Of a stretch of 11,952 nucleotides of DNA, positions 7,020 to 11,952 are shown piece by piece (position 1 is the first letter of the stretch; each line of letters opens with the position of its first letter). The position numbers and the translations under genes were made by a program. The notes under the pieces are model-generated. The model was not told where the DNA came from, did no database searches, and saw only the letters and a list, made by a program, of their open reading frames with translations. The stretch comes from Phycisphaerae bacterium (GTDB lineage: Bacteria > Planctomycetota > Phycisphaerae > Phycisphaerales > SM1A02): assembly GCA_016873375.1 (NCBI GenBank), contig VGXJ01000028.1:1-11952 (forward strand), in the 5' to 3' direction.

Positions 7020-7780
7020 GCCTGGTCATCGATGACCTGTCCGTCTGGCACGGCGCGCGCGAAGCGGTGCGAGGAGTCACCGTCAGCGCAGCCGCTGGCC
7101 GTATCGTGGCGGTGATCGGTCGCAACGGCAGTGGCAAGAGTTCGCTGGTGCGTGCGCTCGCTGGTGTGCATGCAGGCCGGCGCTCAGGCTGGGTCGTGTG
7201 GAGGGGGCGTGAGCTCACGAGCTGTTCCGCAGCCGATCGAGCGCGCTCCGTCGCCTACGTCGCGCAGCGACCGCTCGTGGCCGCCGATTTCACGGCGCGC
7301 GAGGTGATCGGCCTGGCCGGCGCCGTCCTGCCGCGATCCACTGAGCATGTCGAGCGCGCCATCGATGCCCTGGCCGTGCGCGAACTGGTGGATCGGCCGT
7401 TCGCGGCGCTTTCCGGCGGTGAGCAGCAGCGCGTGGTCTTGGCGCGTGCCTTCGCGCAGCACGACCCGGGCGGCTTGCTCATCCTCGATGAGCCCCTCAA
7501 CGCCATGGACCTCTCCGAACAGCACCGTGTGGCTGGTGCGCTGCAATGCCTGGCCAGCGCGGGAAGCCTGGTGCTGGTGGTACTGCACGACCTGGCGCTG
7601 GCGGATGCCTTGGCGCATGAGGTCTGGTGGATGGAAGCGGGTCGCCTGAGGGCAAGCGGGCCACGCGAGTCCGTGCTCGGCGAGGCCGCGCTCGGCGCGG
7701 GATTCGGCGTGGCCTTTGAGCGGGTCGGCGGCAACCTGCGGCCGATCGTCGCGCCACGCTGCGAGCCGACTGCAGGCTAG
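7016..7780 (+). CDS. ATPase subunit of the BtuD/FecE-type uptake transporter
   Basis: 254 residues from the ATG at 7016, which overlaps the permease stop by ATGA. The frame is open upstream to 6626, but that part is a shadow of the permease. Motifs in order: Walker A GRNGSGKSS (35-43), Q-loop YVAQRP (81-86), signature LSGGEQQR (132-139), Walker B LLILDEP (154-160), D-loop NAMD (162-165) and switch His191 in VLHDLALA. The protein energises import by the lipoprotein and permease encoded just upstream. The C-terminal 50 residues (ASGPRESVLGEAAL onward) match the usual regulatory-like tail of FecE/FhuC ATPases, in which a GPPxxVLT motif introduces the end of the chain. All catalytic residues are present. 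Confidence 0.94.
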   Translation: MSLVIDDLSVWHGAREAVRGVTVSAAAGRIVAVIGRNGSGKSSLVRALAGVHAGRRSGWVVWRGRELTSCSAADRARSVAYVAQRPLVAADFTAREVIGLAGAVLPRSTEHVERAIDALAVRELVDRPFAALSGGEQQRVVLARAFAQHDPGGLLILDEPLNAMDLSEQHRVAGALQCLASAGSLVLVVLHDLALADALAHEVWWMEAGRLRASGPRESVLGEAALGAGFGVAFERVGGNLRPIVAPRCEPTAG

Positions 7781-7783
7781 GAT
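7778..7783 (+). promoter_or_regulatory. possible -10 element (TAGGAT) before the L7/L12-like membrane protein gene
   Basis: TAGGAT overlaps the TAG stop of the transporter ATPase and ends 9 bases before the GTG start at 7793. It fits the TANNNT pattern seen at several genes here, but the gene may equally be read from the upstream operon. Confidence 0.22.
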
Positions 7784-7792
7784 CCGTGAGCC

Positions 7793-8605
7793 GTGACGCA
7801 GTCGATCGTCATCTTCATCCTGATCGCCGTCTTCCAGGCGGTGGCTGGCTACTACGCGAAGAAGGCCAAGGAGAAGCAGGCCGCAGCTGATGCCGCAATT
7901 CGCGGAGAAGGTTCGGGTGTCGGAGCCTCGCCCTCGCTCGACGGCACGCGCCCCGTGCAGGTCAACAGCGTTCGTCCCATGAATGCCGGTCAGGCGACTG
8001 CGGTCGCGCGCTTGATCGAGCAAGGCAACATGGTCGAGGCGGTGATGGCTCTGCGGGCGATCTGCAACATCGGGCTCGCCGAAGCGCGCGATGTCATCAA
8101 TCAGTTCCCCGCGCGGGGGTTCCCTGCGGAGCTGCTGCCGCCCGGCGGCGTGTCGCAGCGGTCCGTGGTTGCAGCAGCGCCTCCGCCGCCGGTCAGTGAC
8201 GAGTTCGATCCCGAGGCCGCCTCGCAAGAGGGCGAAGACGATGAAAGCAACGATGCGCGGAATTCACTCGCCGGTGTGCGGGCTGCGGTCGATGGGGTGC
8301 GCGCTGAAGTCCAGTCGGTCATCGGCCAAGCGCTTCGCGCGGCAGGCATCGAGCGAACCGCCCCTGCACCGGCACAGGTTTCGGCCCCCGCGGTCGCAGC
8401 CTCGGGGGCACCGGCTGCTCCGGTTGCGCGGGTTGCACCGGCCGCCGCGGGCGAAACATCGTCCGCACCGACGGCGCGTCGGCACGAGCGTGGGGCGATG
8501 GCCGAGTCGGTGGCTGGCCTGCTCAGGTCGCGCCAGGGCGCGCGCCAGGCGATCCTGATGTCCGAGATCCTCGGGCCGCCGCGGGCGTTCAAGCCCCTGC
8601 GATAG
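7793..8605 (+). CDS. membrane-anchored protein with ribosomal L7/L12 C-terminal-like segment
   Basis: 270 residues, GTG start 12 bases after the ATPase stop; an alternative internal start would lose the membrane anchor. Residues 4-21 are a single hydrophobic helix followed by KKAKEKQ, so the N-terminus probably lies outside and the rest in the cytosol. Residues 72-104 (ARLIEQGNMVEAVMALRAI, then GLAEARDVIN) resemble the L7/L12 C-terminal helix-turn-helix segment (K-IEVIK..RE.TGLGLKEAKDLV), a module also found in non-ribosomal proteins. Residues 125-230 are a low-complexity Ala/Pro-rich linker with an acidic patch (EGEDDES, 146-152). The C-terminus carries a compact motif, RQAILMSEILGPPRAF (251-266), that looks like a conserved peptide. 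Function is unknown; a role in protein-protein contacts is a guess from the L12-like fold. Confidence 0.72.
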   Translation: MTQSIVIFILIAVFQAVAGYYAKKAKEKQAAADAAIRGEGSGVGASPSLDGTRPVQVNSVRPMNAGQATAVARLIEQGNMVEAVMALRAICNIGLAEARDVINQFPARGFPAELLPPGGVSQRSVVAAAPPPPVSDEFDPEAASQEGEDDESNDARNSLAGVRAAVDGVRAEVQSVIGQALRAAGIERTAPAPAQVSAPAVAASGAPAAPVARVAPAAAGETSSAPTARRHERGAMAESVAGLLRSRQGARQAILMSEILGPPRAFKPLR

Positions 8606-8643
8606 GCCGCTGGGCCCGCCCAGGCGGTGGCCCCGTGGGCTGT

Positions 8644-8659
8644 CCCGCCGCCAAGCGGG
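8644..8659 (+). terminator. possible weak terminator hairpin upstream of accB
   Basis: CCCGC-CGCCAA-GCGGG forms a perfect 5-bp stem with a 6-base loop and is followed by TCGATTTA. It lies between the L7/L12-like gene and the accB promoter candidate. The stem is short and the T-run poor, so it is only a candidate. Confidence 0.25.
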
Positions 8660-8690
8660 TCGATTTACCGCCTGATCGCAGCAAGATCGA

Positions 8691-8696
8691 TACACT
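8691..8696 (+). promoter_or_regulatory. putative -10 element of accBC (TACACT)
   Basis: GATACACT contains TACACT, 4 of 6 matches to TATAAT including the three most conserved positions, ending 11 bases before the accB ATG. There is no Shine-Dalgarno in the short leader (TCCGCCCCAAC). No -35 hexamer at standard spacing is convincing. Confidence 0.35.
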
Positions 8697-8707
8697 TCCG
8701 CCCCAAC

Positions 8708-9187
8708 ATGATCGATATTCGCAAGCTCGAGTCGTTGGTCCGCCTGATGGTCGAGAACGACCTCACCGAACTGGACCTCAAGGATGGTGAAGAGACCGTG
8801 ACCGTCAAGCGCGGAGGCAAGCCTGTGGTCTTGACCGCGCCCGCTGCCGCCCCGGCCGCCGCGCTTCTGGCTGCCCCAGCTCCTTCGGTCGCTCCTGCCG
8901 CTGCAGCGCCCGCCCCCACAGCCCCCAAGGCCGACGACGATGCCGGCTGCATCGCCGTCGAAAGCCCAATGGTGGGCACCTTCTACGCCACGCCCGGCCC
9001 GGACAAGCCGCCGTTCGCGCAGGTCGGCACACAGGTCGGCCCCGAGTCGATCGTCTGCCTCGTCGAGGCCATGAAGATCTTCAACGAGATCAAGGCCGAG
9101 AAGTCCGGCACCATCCACAAGATCCTGGTCAAGAGCGGCCAGCCCGTCGAGTTCGGCCAGAAGCTCTTCCTGATCAAGCCGTCCTGA
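8708..9187 (+). CDS. accB: biotin carboxyl carrier protein of acetyl-CoA carboxylase
   Basis: 159 residues from the ATG at 8708. The opening MIDIRKLESLVRLMVENDL is the standard BCCP N-terminal helix, so the in-frame start at 8627 is rejected. Residues 45-75 are an Ala/Pro hinge. The biotinyl domain follows: SPMVGTFYATPGPDKPPF (86-103), which includes the protruding thumb seen in AccB, and the EAMK acceptor motif with biotin-Lys123, then INPUT-type strands ending in GQKLFLIKPS. The protein shuttles the carboxyl group from biotin carboxylase to the carboxyltransferase in the first step of fatty acid synthesis. The next gene, accC, starts 18 bases after its stop, the usual accBC pairing. Carboxyltransferase genes (accA/accD) are not in the window. 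Confidence 0.96.
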   Translation: MIDIRKLESLVRLMVENDLTELDLKDGEETVTVKRGGKPVVLTAPAAAPAAALLAAPAPSVAPAAAAPAPTAPKADDDAGCIAVESPMVGTFYATPGPDKPPFAQVGTQVGPESIVCLVEAMKIFNEIKAEKSGTIHKILVKSGQPVEFGQKLFLIKPS

Positions 9188-9205
9188 CCGGGCGGAACCA
9201 CCATC

Positions 9206-10552
9206 ATGTTCAAACGAATCCTGATCGCCAACCGAGGCGAGATCGCGCTGCGGATCATCCGTGCCTGCCGTGAGCTCGGTGTCGAGACCGTCTGTGTGCA
9301 CAGCCAAGCCGATGCCGGCGGCACCTGGCTCGAACAGGCCGATCGCACGGTCTGCATCGGCCCGGGCCCATCCAAGGACTCATACCTCCGCATCGACCGC
9401 ATCATTGCTGCGGCTGAACTCACTCATGCCGATGCCATCCATCCTGGCTACGGCTTCCTGAGCGAGAACAGCCACTTCGCCGAGGTCGTGCGCGACTCGG
9501 GATTCACCTTCATCGGTCCGAGCCCCGAGGCCATGAACCTGCTCGGCGACAAGGTCAACTGCAAGCGCATGGCCAAGCAGAGCGGCACGCCGATCTTCCC
9601 GGGCACCGATGGCGGCATCGAGGACCTCGAAGAAGCTGTGAAGGTTGCTGCTGACATTGGCTATCCAGTCATCGTGAAGGCGGCGGGCGGCGGCGGCGGT
9701 CGCGGCATGCGCATCGCGCGTGACGAGGCCGAACTGCGTGCTGGCGTCGACAGTGCCCGGCAGGAAGCCGCGGCGGCCTTCGGCAACCCGATGGTCTACG
9801 TCGAGAAGTACCTCGAGCAGGCTCGCCACTTCGAGGTGCAGGTGATCGGCGACAACCATGGCAATTCGATCCACCTGTACGAGCGCGACTGCAGCAGCCA
9901 GCGTCGTCACCAGAAGCTGATCGAGGAAGCCCCCGCCCCGGGCGTGGATCCCGCCAAGCGCGACCGCGTCTGCGCAAGCGCGGCGGCGCTCATCCGCAAC
10001 GCCAAGTACTGCGGCGCGGCGACCTGCGAGTTCCTGATGGACCAGGATCAGAACTTCTACATGCTGGAGGTGAACACCCGCGTGCAGGTGGAGCATCCCA
10101 TCAGCGAGGCGATCACCGGCGTCGACATCGTGCAGACCGGGATCCGCGTGGCAGCGGGGGAAGTACTTCCCTACCGCCAGGAAGACATCCGCATCAACGG
10201 CCACGCGATCGAGTTCCGGATCAATGCCGAGGACCCGGATCGCAACTTCATGCCGCAGGCCGGCCTCGTCGAAACGTGGGCGCCGCCCGGCGGCCCAGGC
10301 ATCCGCATGGACAGCCATGTGCGCGCGGGCTACCGCGTGCCACCCAACTACGACAGCATGGTGGGAAAGCTCATCGTGCATGCGCCGGACCGCGCGACCT
10401 GCATCCAGCGTTCGCTCGGCGCGCTCAAGGAGTTCAAGGTCGGCCCGATCAAGACCACGATCCCGCTGCACATGCGGCTCCTGCGCGAGCCGCAATTCGT
10501 GAATGCCACGCACGACATCAAGTATGTCGAGCGGCTGTTGGCCGCGAAGTGA
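9206..10552 (+). CDS. accC: biotin carboxylase subunit of acetyl-CoA carboxylase
   Basis: 448 residues, the same size as E. coli AccC and almost collinear with it. The enzyme carboxylates BCCP-bound biotin using ATP and bicarbonate. ILIANRGEIALRIIRAC (5-21) is the N-terminal signature. Lys116 in GDKV and Lys158 bind ATP, and the glycine-rich loop GGGGGRGM occupies 161-168. ERDCSSQRRHQK (226-237) includes the conserved His. EVNTRVQVEHP (288-298) contains the metal-binding Glu288, Asn290, the catalytic Arg292 and Glu296. Arg338 in EFRINAEDP stabilises the biotin enolate. All these residues are present, so the enzyme should be active. It follows accB on the same transcript and is terminated by the strong hairpin at 10606-10631. 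Codon use is like that of its neighbours. Confidence 0.98.
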   Translation: MFKRILIANRGEIALRIIRACRELGVETVCVHSQADAGGTWLEQADRTVCIGPGPSKDSYLRIDRIIAAAELTHADAIHPGYGFLSENSHFAEVVRDSGFTFIGPSPEAMNLLGDKVNCKRMAKQSGTPIFPGTDGGIEDLEEAVKVAADIGYPVIVKAAGGGGGRGMRIARDEAELRAGVDSARQEAAAAFGNPMVYVEKYLEQARHFEVQVIGDNHGNSIHLYERDCSSQRRHQKLIEEAPAPGVDPAKRDRVCASAAALIRNAKYCGAATCEFLMDQDQNFYMLEVNTRVQVEHPISEAITGVDIVQTGIRVAAGEVLPYRQEDIRINGHAIEFRINAEDPDRNFMPQAGLVETWAPPGGPGIRMDSHVRAGYRVPPNYDSMVGKLIVHAPDRATCIQRSLGALKEFKVGPIKTTIPLHMRLLREPQFVNATHDIKYVERLLAAK

Positions 10553-10605
10553 TCCTTCAAGCACGCGGCTGATGGCCCGCGGCACCCTGCATCTCGCAAC
10601 GACAA

Positions 10606-10631
10606 CGGCCCCGTCCAGATGGACGGGGCCG
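10606..10631. terminator. strong bidirectional hairpin terminator between accC and the PEP-CTERM gene
   Basis: CGGCCCCGTCC-AGAT-GGACGGGGCCG is a perfect 11-bp inverted repeat with a 4-base loop. It is followed by CTGTGTGTT on the plus strand and by TTGTCGTTG on the minus strand. It lies 53 bases after the accC stop and 27 bases beyond the stop of the convergent gene, so it can end transcription from both sides. The U-tracts are interrupted, but the stem is very stable. Confidence 0.85.
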
Positions 10632-10658
10632 CTGTGTGTTGAGGCCGAGATGCTGAGC

Positions 10659-11423
10659 TCAGCGACGGCGACGGCTGGCCAGGCCAGCAACGCCCAGAAG
10701 GGCAATGGCGCCGGGAGCCGGAACCACCGAGAACGAGCCATCGGCGGTGCTGGTCGTGGCGGTGCCGGTGATCCAGTTCGCCGCATCCGAGAAGCGGGCG
10801 GCCCACTCCTGGGCGGTGCCGCTGCTGAAGGCAGCGAAGTTGAACTGGGCGTAGTTCAGGCCGCCTGAGAGCAGCGTCGCCGAACCAAAGCCAAGGCCGG
10901 GAGCGAGGCTGCCGCTCGAGGACGAGGTGGCGTTCTCATACGCGCCGGTGTTGTCGAAGTTCCAGAGCGCCGTGTAGCCGTCGAACATCGGGTTCGTGGT
11001 GTTGGTGCTCGTGAACACGGTGACCTGATCGCCGGTCGACGAGAGCGAGAGCTGCGCATACGCAGAGGTGCCCGTGCCAACGGGGCCCGTGAGCGTCCAC
11101 ACGCCAGCGCTGGCATTGGTCGAGATCGAACTGATGATGGTGCCCGCGGCGAGACCGTTGGCGCCGACGGTGTACCTCATCAGGTTTTCGTTGCCATCGC
11201 TGTCGGTGCTCGACACGCCACGGAAGCCCGTGCCGGTCCAGCCGTTGTCGGTGAAGTACAGGACCGTGCCGGGGGCCAGATCGACGAGGGCGGCAAAGGC
11301 GATGCTGTCGGTCGGGACGCCAGAGGCCTGGAAGCTGACGATCGCGACCGCGCCGGCCGAGAGCGAGGCCGAAGCGGTCGACGCCACGAGGGCCGCGAGA
11401 GCGCACGTTGCAATGCGGTACAT
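10659..11423 (-). CDS. secreted PEP-CTERM-type protein of unknown function
   Basis: 254 residues from the ATG at 11423. The signal peptide is MYRIATCALAALVASTASA with likely cleavage after ASA. The body is Gly/Ser/Thr/Asn-rich and predicted beta-strand. It includes VAIVSFQASGVPTDSIAFAA and LAPGTVLYFTDNGW, a pattern I know from uncharacterised extracellular proteins that often carry sorting tails. The C-terminus is VPAPGAIALLGVAGLA followed by SRRRR: a short Pro motif, one hydrophobic helix and an Arg cluster, the PEP-CTERM layout used for exosortase-type sorting. TGAGGA lies 8 bases before this ATG, so it is preferred to in-frame ATGs at 11438 and 11477, which have no such site. Likely exported and surface-bound; the exact role is unknown. 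Exosortase itself is not in the window. Confidence 0.85.
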   Translation of the reverse strand: MYRIATCALAALVASTASASLSAGAVAIVSFQASGVPTDSIAFAALVDLAPGTVLYFTDNGWTGTGFRGVSSTDSDGNENLMRYTVGANGLAAGTIISSISTNASAGVWTLTGPVGTGTSAYAQLSLSSTGDQVTVFTSTNTTNPMFDGYTALWNFDNTGAYENATSSSSGSLAPGLGFGSATLLSGGLNYAQFNFAAFSSGTAQEWAARFSDAANWITGTATTSTADGSFSVVPAPGAIALLGVAGLASRRRR

Positions 11424-11431
11424 GGAAAGAA

Positions 11432-11437
11432 TCCTCA
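11432..11437 (-). promoter_or_regulatory. Shine-Dalgarno sequence deciding the start of the PEP-CTERM gene
   Basis: Minus-strand TGAGGA is followed by 8 bases and then the ATG at 11423. It overlaps the alternative ATG at 11438. It is the clearest ribosome-binding site in the window; most other genes lack one. Confidence 0.6.
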
Positions 11438-11595
11438 TGATGGAAAGGGAGAGGGAGGGGACATCGCCGACGAACACCTTGGCGGCGAAATGAACATACC
11501 CCCGCTCCGCGTCAGTTCCTCTGAAAATGCGTTAGGGTTTCGTGAAGATGCAGGTCTACGGCCGTCCCCGGCGGGTTCTGAGATGGCTGGGAGAA

Positions 11596-11637
11596 AGCGG
11601 GCGACGAGATTCGAACTCGCGACATTCGGCATGGAAG
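11596..11637 (-). pseudogene. 3' half of tRNA-Gly(UCC), putative attachment-site copy
   Basis: Read on the minus strand, the bases fit the second half of a tRNA exactly. They are a 7-base anticodon loop CTTCCAT (anticodon TCC, 11631-11637), the 3' anticodon stem GCCGA, a 5-base variable region, a T arm GCGAG-TTCGAAT-CTCGT (five pairs including one wobble; 11604-11620), the 3' acceptor strand CGCCCGC (11597-11603) and discriminator T (11596). CGCCCGCT is the usual 3' acceptor end of tRNA-Gly. The expected 5' stem strand TCGGC is absent just upstream, as is a GCGGGCG 5' acceptor end, so the gene cannot give a normal tRNA. A break at the anticodon loop is the classic crossover point for tyrosine integrases that use tRNA 3' halves as attB. 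CCA is not encoded. Confidence 0.8.
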
Positions 11638-11666
11638 TCGCGTCGAACAACGCACACTGTCAACCA

Positions 11667-11676
11667 AAAGGCCTTT
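11667..11676. repeat. 10-bp perfect palindrome AAAGGCCTTT
   Basis: A perfect 10-base palindrome lies between the tRNA-Gly half and the D-arm-like repeat. It may be chance or a protein-binding site in the att region; nothing else supports a role. Confidence 0.3.
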
Positions 11677-11678
11677 GC

Positions 11679-11710
11679 GGCTCTACCAACGCGGTTGAGC
11701 CTACGGCAAC
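11679..11710 (-). other. tRNA 5'-half-like fragment (D-arm with TTGGTA loop)
   Basis: On the minus strand the order is GTTGCCG, TA, then a perfect 5-bp stem GGCTC/GAGCC around a 13-base loop ending in TTGGTA. The 7 + TA + D-arm order with GTAGAGC is that of a tRNA 5' half, although the loop is longer than normal. GTTGCCG pairs at only 5 of 7 positions (one a wobble) with the CGCCCGC of the downstream tRNA-Gly half, and the gap between D-arm and anticodon loop is about 36 bases too long. It could be a remnant of another tRNA, an element-borne tRNA-like sequence, or chance. Confidence 0.4.
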
Positions 11711-11734
11711 TGTCTCGTTTGATCCAGTTGTTTC

Positions 11735-11761
11735 TCCGTACTTCCGTACTGTTTCCGTACT
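11735..11761. repeat. three direct copies of TCCGTACT
   Basis: The 8-mer TCCGTACT occurs at 11735-11742, immediately again at 11743-11750, and at 11754-11761 after GTT. Short tandem sites about 100 bases from a tRNA-half crossover point resemble arm-type integrase sites or an operator array. The repeat itself is certain; the role is inferred. Confidence 0.6.
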
Positions 11762-11890
11762 GCGTGTTGCCCTCGCGAACGCGATGCATACCAACGATGC
11801 AGCAGCATCTCGCGCCCAACCGTTAGCTCCCATGCCAGTCAATCTGATGCCGAAACGGTAGATGAAAAAGAGAAGAAGGGTAAAGGAAAC

Positions 11891-11952
11891 TTACGGAGTC
11901 CTGGCGACCCGGAACCCGATGAAGAAGCTCGTGAACGTCGGGGTGTAGAGGT
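11891..11952 (-). CDS. C-terminus of a formylglycine-generating-enzyme-like (SUMF1 fold) protein, cut by window edge
   Basis: Only the last 19 codons and the TAA stop are in the window. The peptide LYTPTFTSFFIGFRVARTP ends in IGFRVAR, the near-universal C-terminal strand of the FGE-sulfatase/SUMF1 C-type-lectin-like fold, where the chain usually stops a few residues later, as here. Such proteins either oxidise a cysteine to formylglycine in sulfatases or, more often in planctomycetes, are binding or surface domains of unknown role; the catalytic cysteines would lie outside the window. A pyrimidine-rich stretch follows the stop on the coding strand, but no hairpin is visible. The gene reads towards the tRNA-Gly half and lies on the side where an integrated element would be. 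The fold is likely; the specific function is undetermined. Confidence 0.6.
   Translation of the reverse strand, partial: LYTPTFTSFFIGFRVARTP

Larger units (their letters stand above)
11424..11890. other. 467-base stretch without a convincing gene; putative att region
   Basis: No open frame here looks like protein. The plus-strand frames at 11490-11861 and 11542-11826 are the familiar artefact of reading across an antisense tRNA (RATRFELATF and similar). GC content falls: I count 29 of 60 bases in 11701-11760 and 29 of 60 in 11821-11880, against about two-thirds in the genes to the left. The stretch holds the leader of the PEP-CTERM gene, the tRNA-Gly 3' half, a D-arm-like inverted repeat, a 10-bp palindrome, three TCCGTACT repeats and a purine-rich run (about 11861-11889) next to the stop of the rightmost gene. 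Confidence 0.7.

Noticed and set aside
8611..8633. Inverted repeat GGGCC/GGCCC just after the L7/L12-like gene
   Set aside because: Only five consecutive pairs before mismatches or bulges, and no T-run; not a credible terminator.
11596..11710. A functional tRNA with an intron or enlarged loops
   Set aside because: Acceptor pairing is only 5 of 7, no 5' anticodon stem matches GCCGA, and the excess of about 36 bases is far too short for a bacterial group I intron.
11490..11861. 123-residue plus-strand open frame, and the overlapping 94-residue frame at 11542-11826
   Set aside because: They read antisense through the tRNA-Gly half and its flank; the RATRFELATF-type peptide is a known artefact of such regions. 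Composition is not protein-like.
11891..11952. Diversity-generating retroelement variable repeat
   Set aside because: The SUMF1-like end suggests it, but I see no template repeat resembling it in 11640-11890 and no reverse transcriptase in the window.

Overview
The window reads as chromosomal DNA of a high-GC planctomycete, most likely of the class Phycisphaerae. Grounds: roughly two-thirds GC in the genic part; a secreted protein ending in the VPAPGAIALLGVAGLA plus Arg-cluster type of PEP-CTERM tail common in that class; the C-terminus of a formylglycine-generating-enzyme-like (SUMF1) protein; and several starts with no Shine-Dalgarno sequence but a TANNNT hexamer just upstream. This is inference from protein style; no rRNA marker is present.

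Left part (1-2353): the N-terminus of 4-hydroxyphenylpyruvate dioxygenase and adenine phosphoribosyltransferase (apt) lie on the minus strand, divergent from an orphan GroES-like protein and EPSP synthase (aroA) on the plus strand. A single-chain ABC exporter with fused membrane and ATPase domains follows (2369-4192).

Middle (4318-8605): a minus-strand coiled-coil, single-TM protein of unknown function is divergent, with only 24 bases between the start codons, from a three-gene BtuFCD/FecBCD-type uptake operon (lipoprotein, permease, ATPase) whose genes overlap by ATGA. A membrane-anchored protein with a ribosomal L7/L12 C-terminal-like segment follows.

Right part (8708-11423): accB and accC encode the biotin carrier and biotin carboxylase of acetyl-CoA carboxylase. 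A strong bidirectional hairpin terminator separates them from a convergent PEP-CTERM secreted protein.

Right edge (11424-11952): the composition drops to about half GC in places and there is no convincing gene until the SUMF1-like C-terminus at the very end. This stretch holds a clean 3' half of tRNA-Gly(UCC), from anticodon loop to discriminator base, without its 5' half. Beside it are a D-arm-like fragment and three copies of TCCGTACT. The most economical reading is the distal attachment site of an integrated element (or its remnant) that extends rightwards out of the window. No integrase is visible, so this remains inference. The rest is mainly conserved housekeeping and transport DNA; I see no CRISPR array, defence system or transposase.
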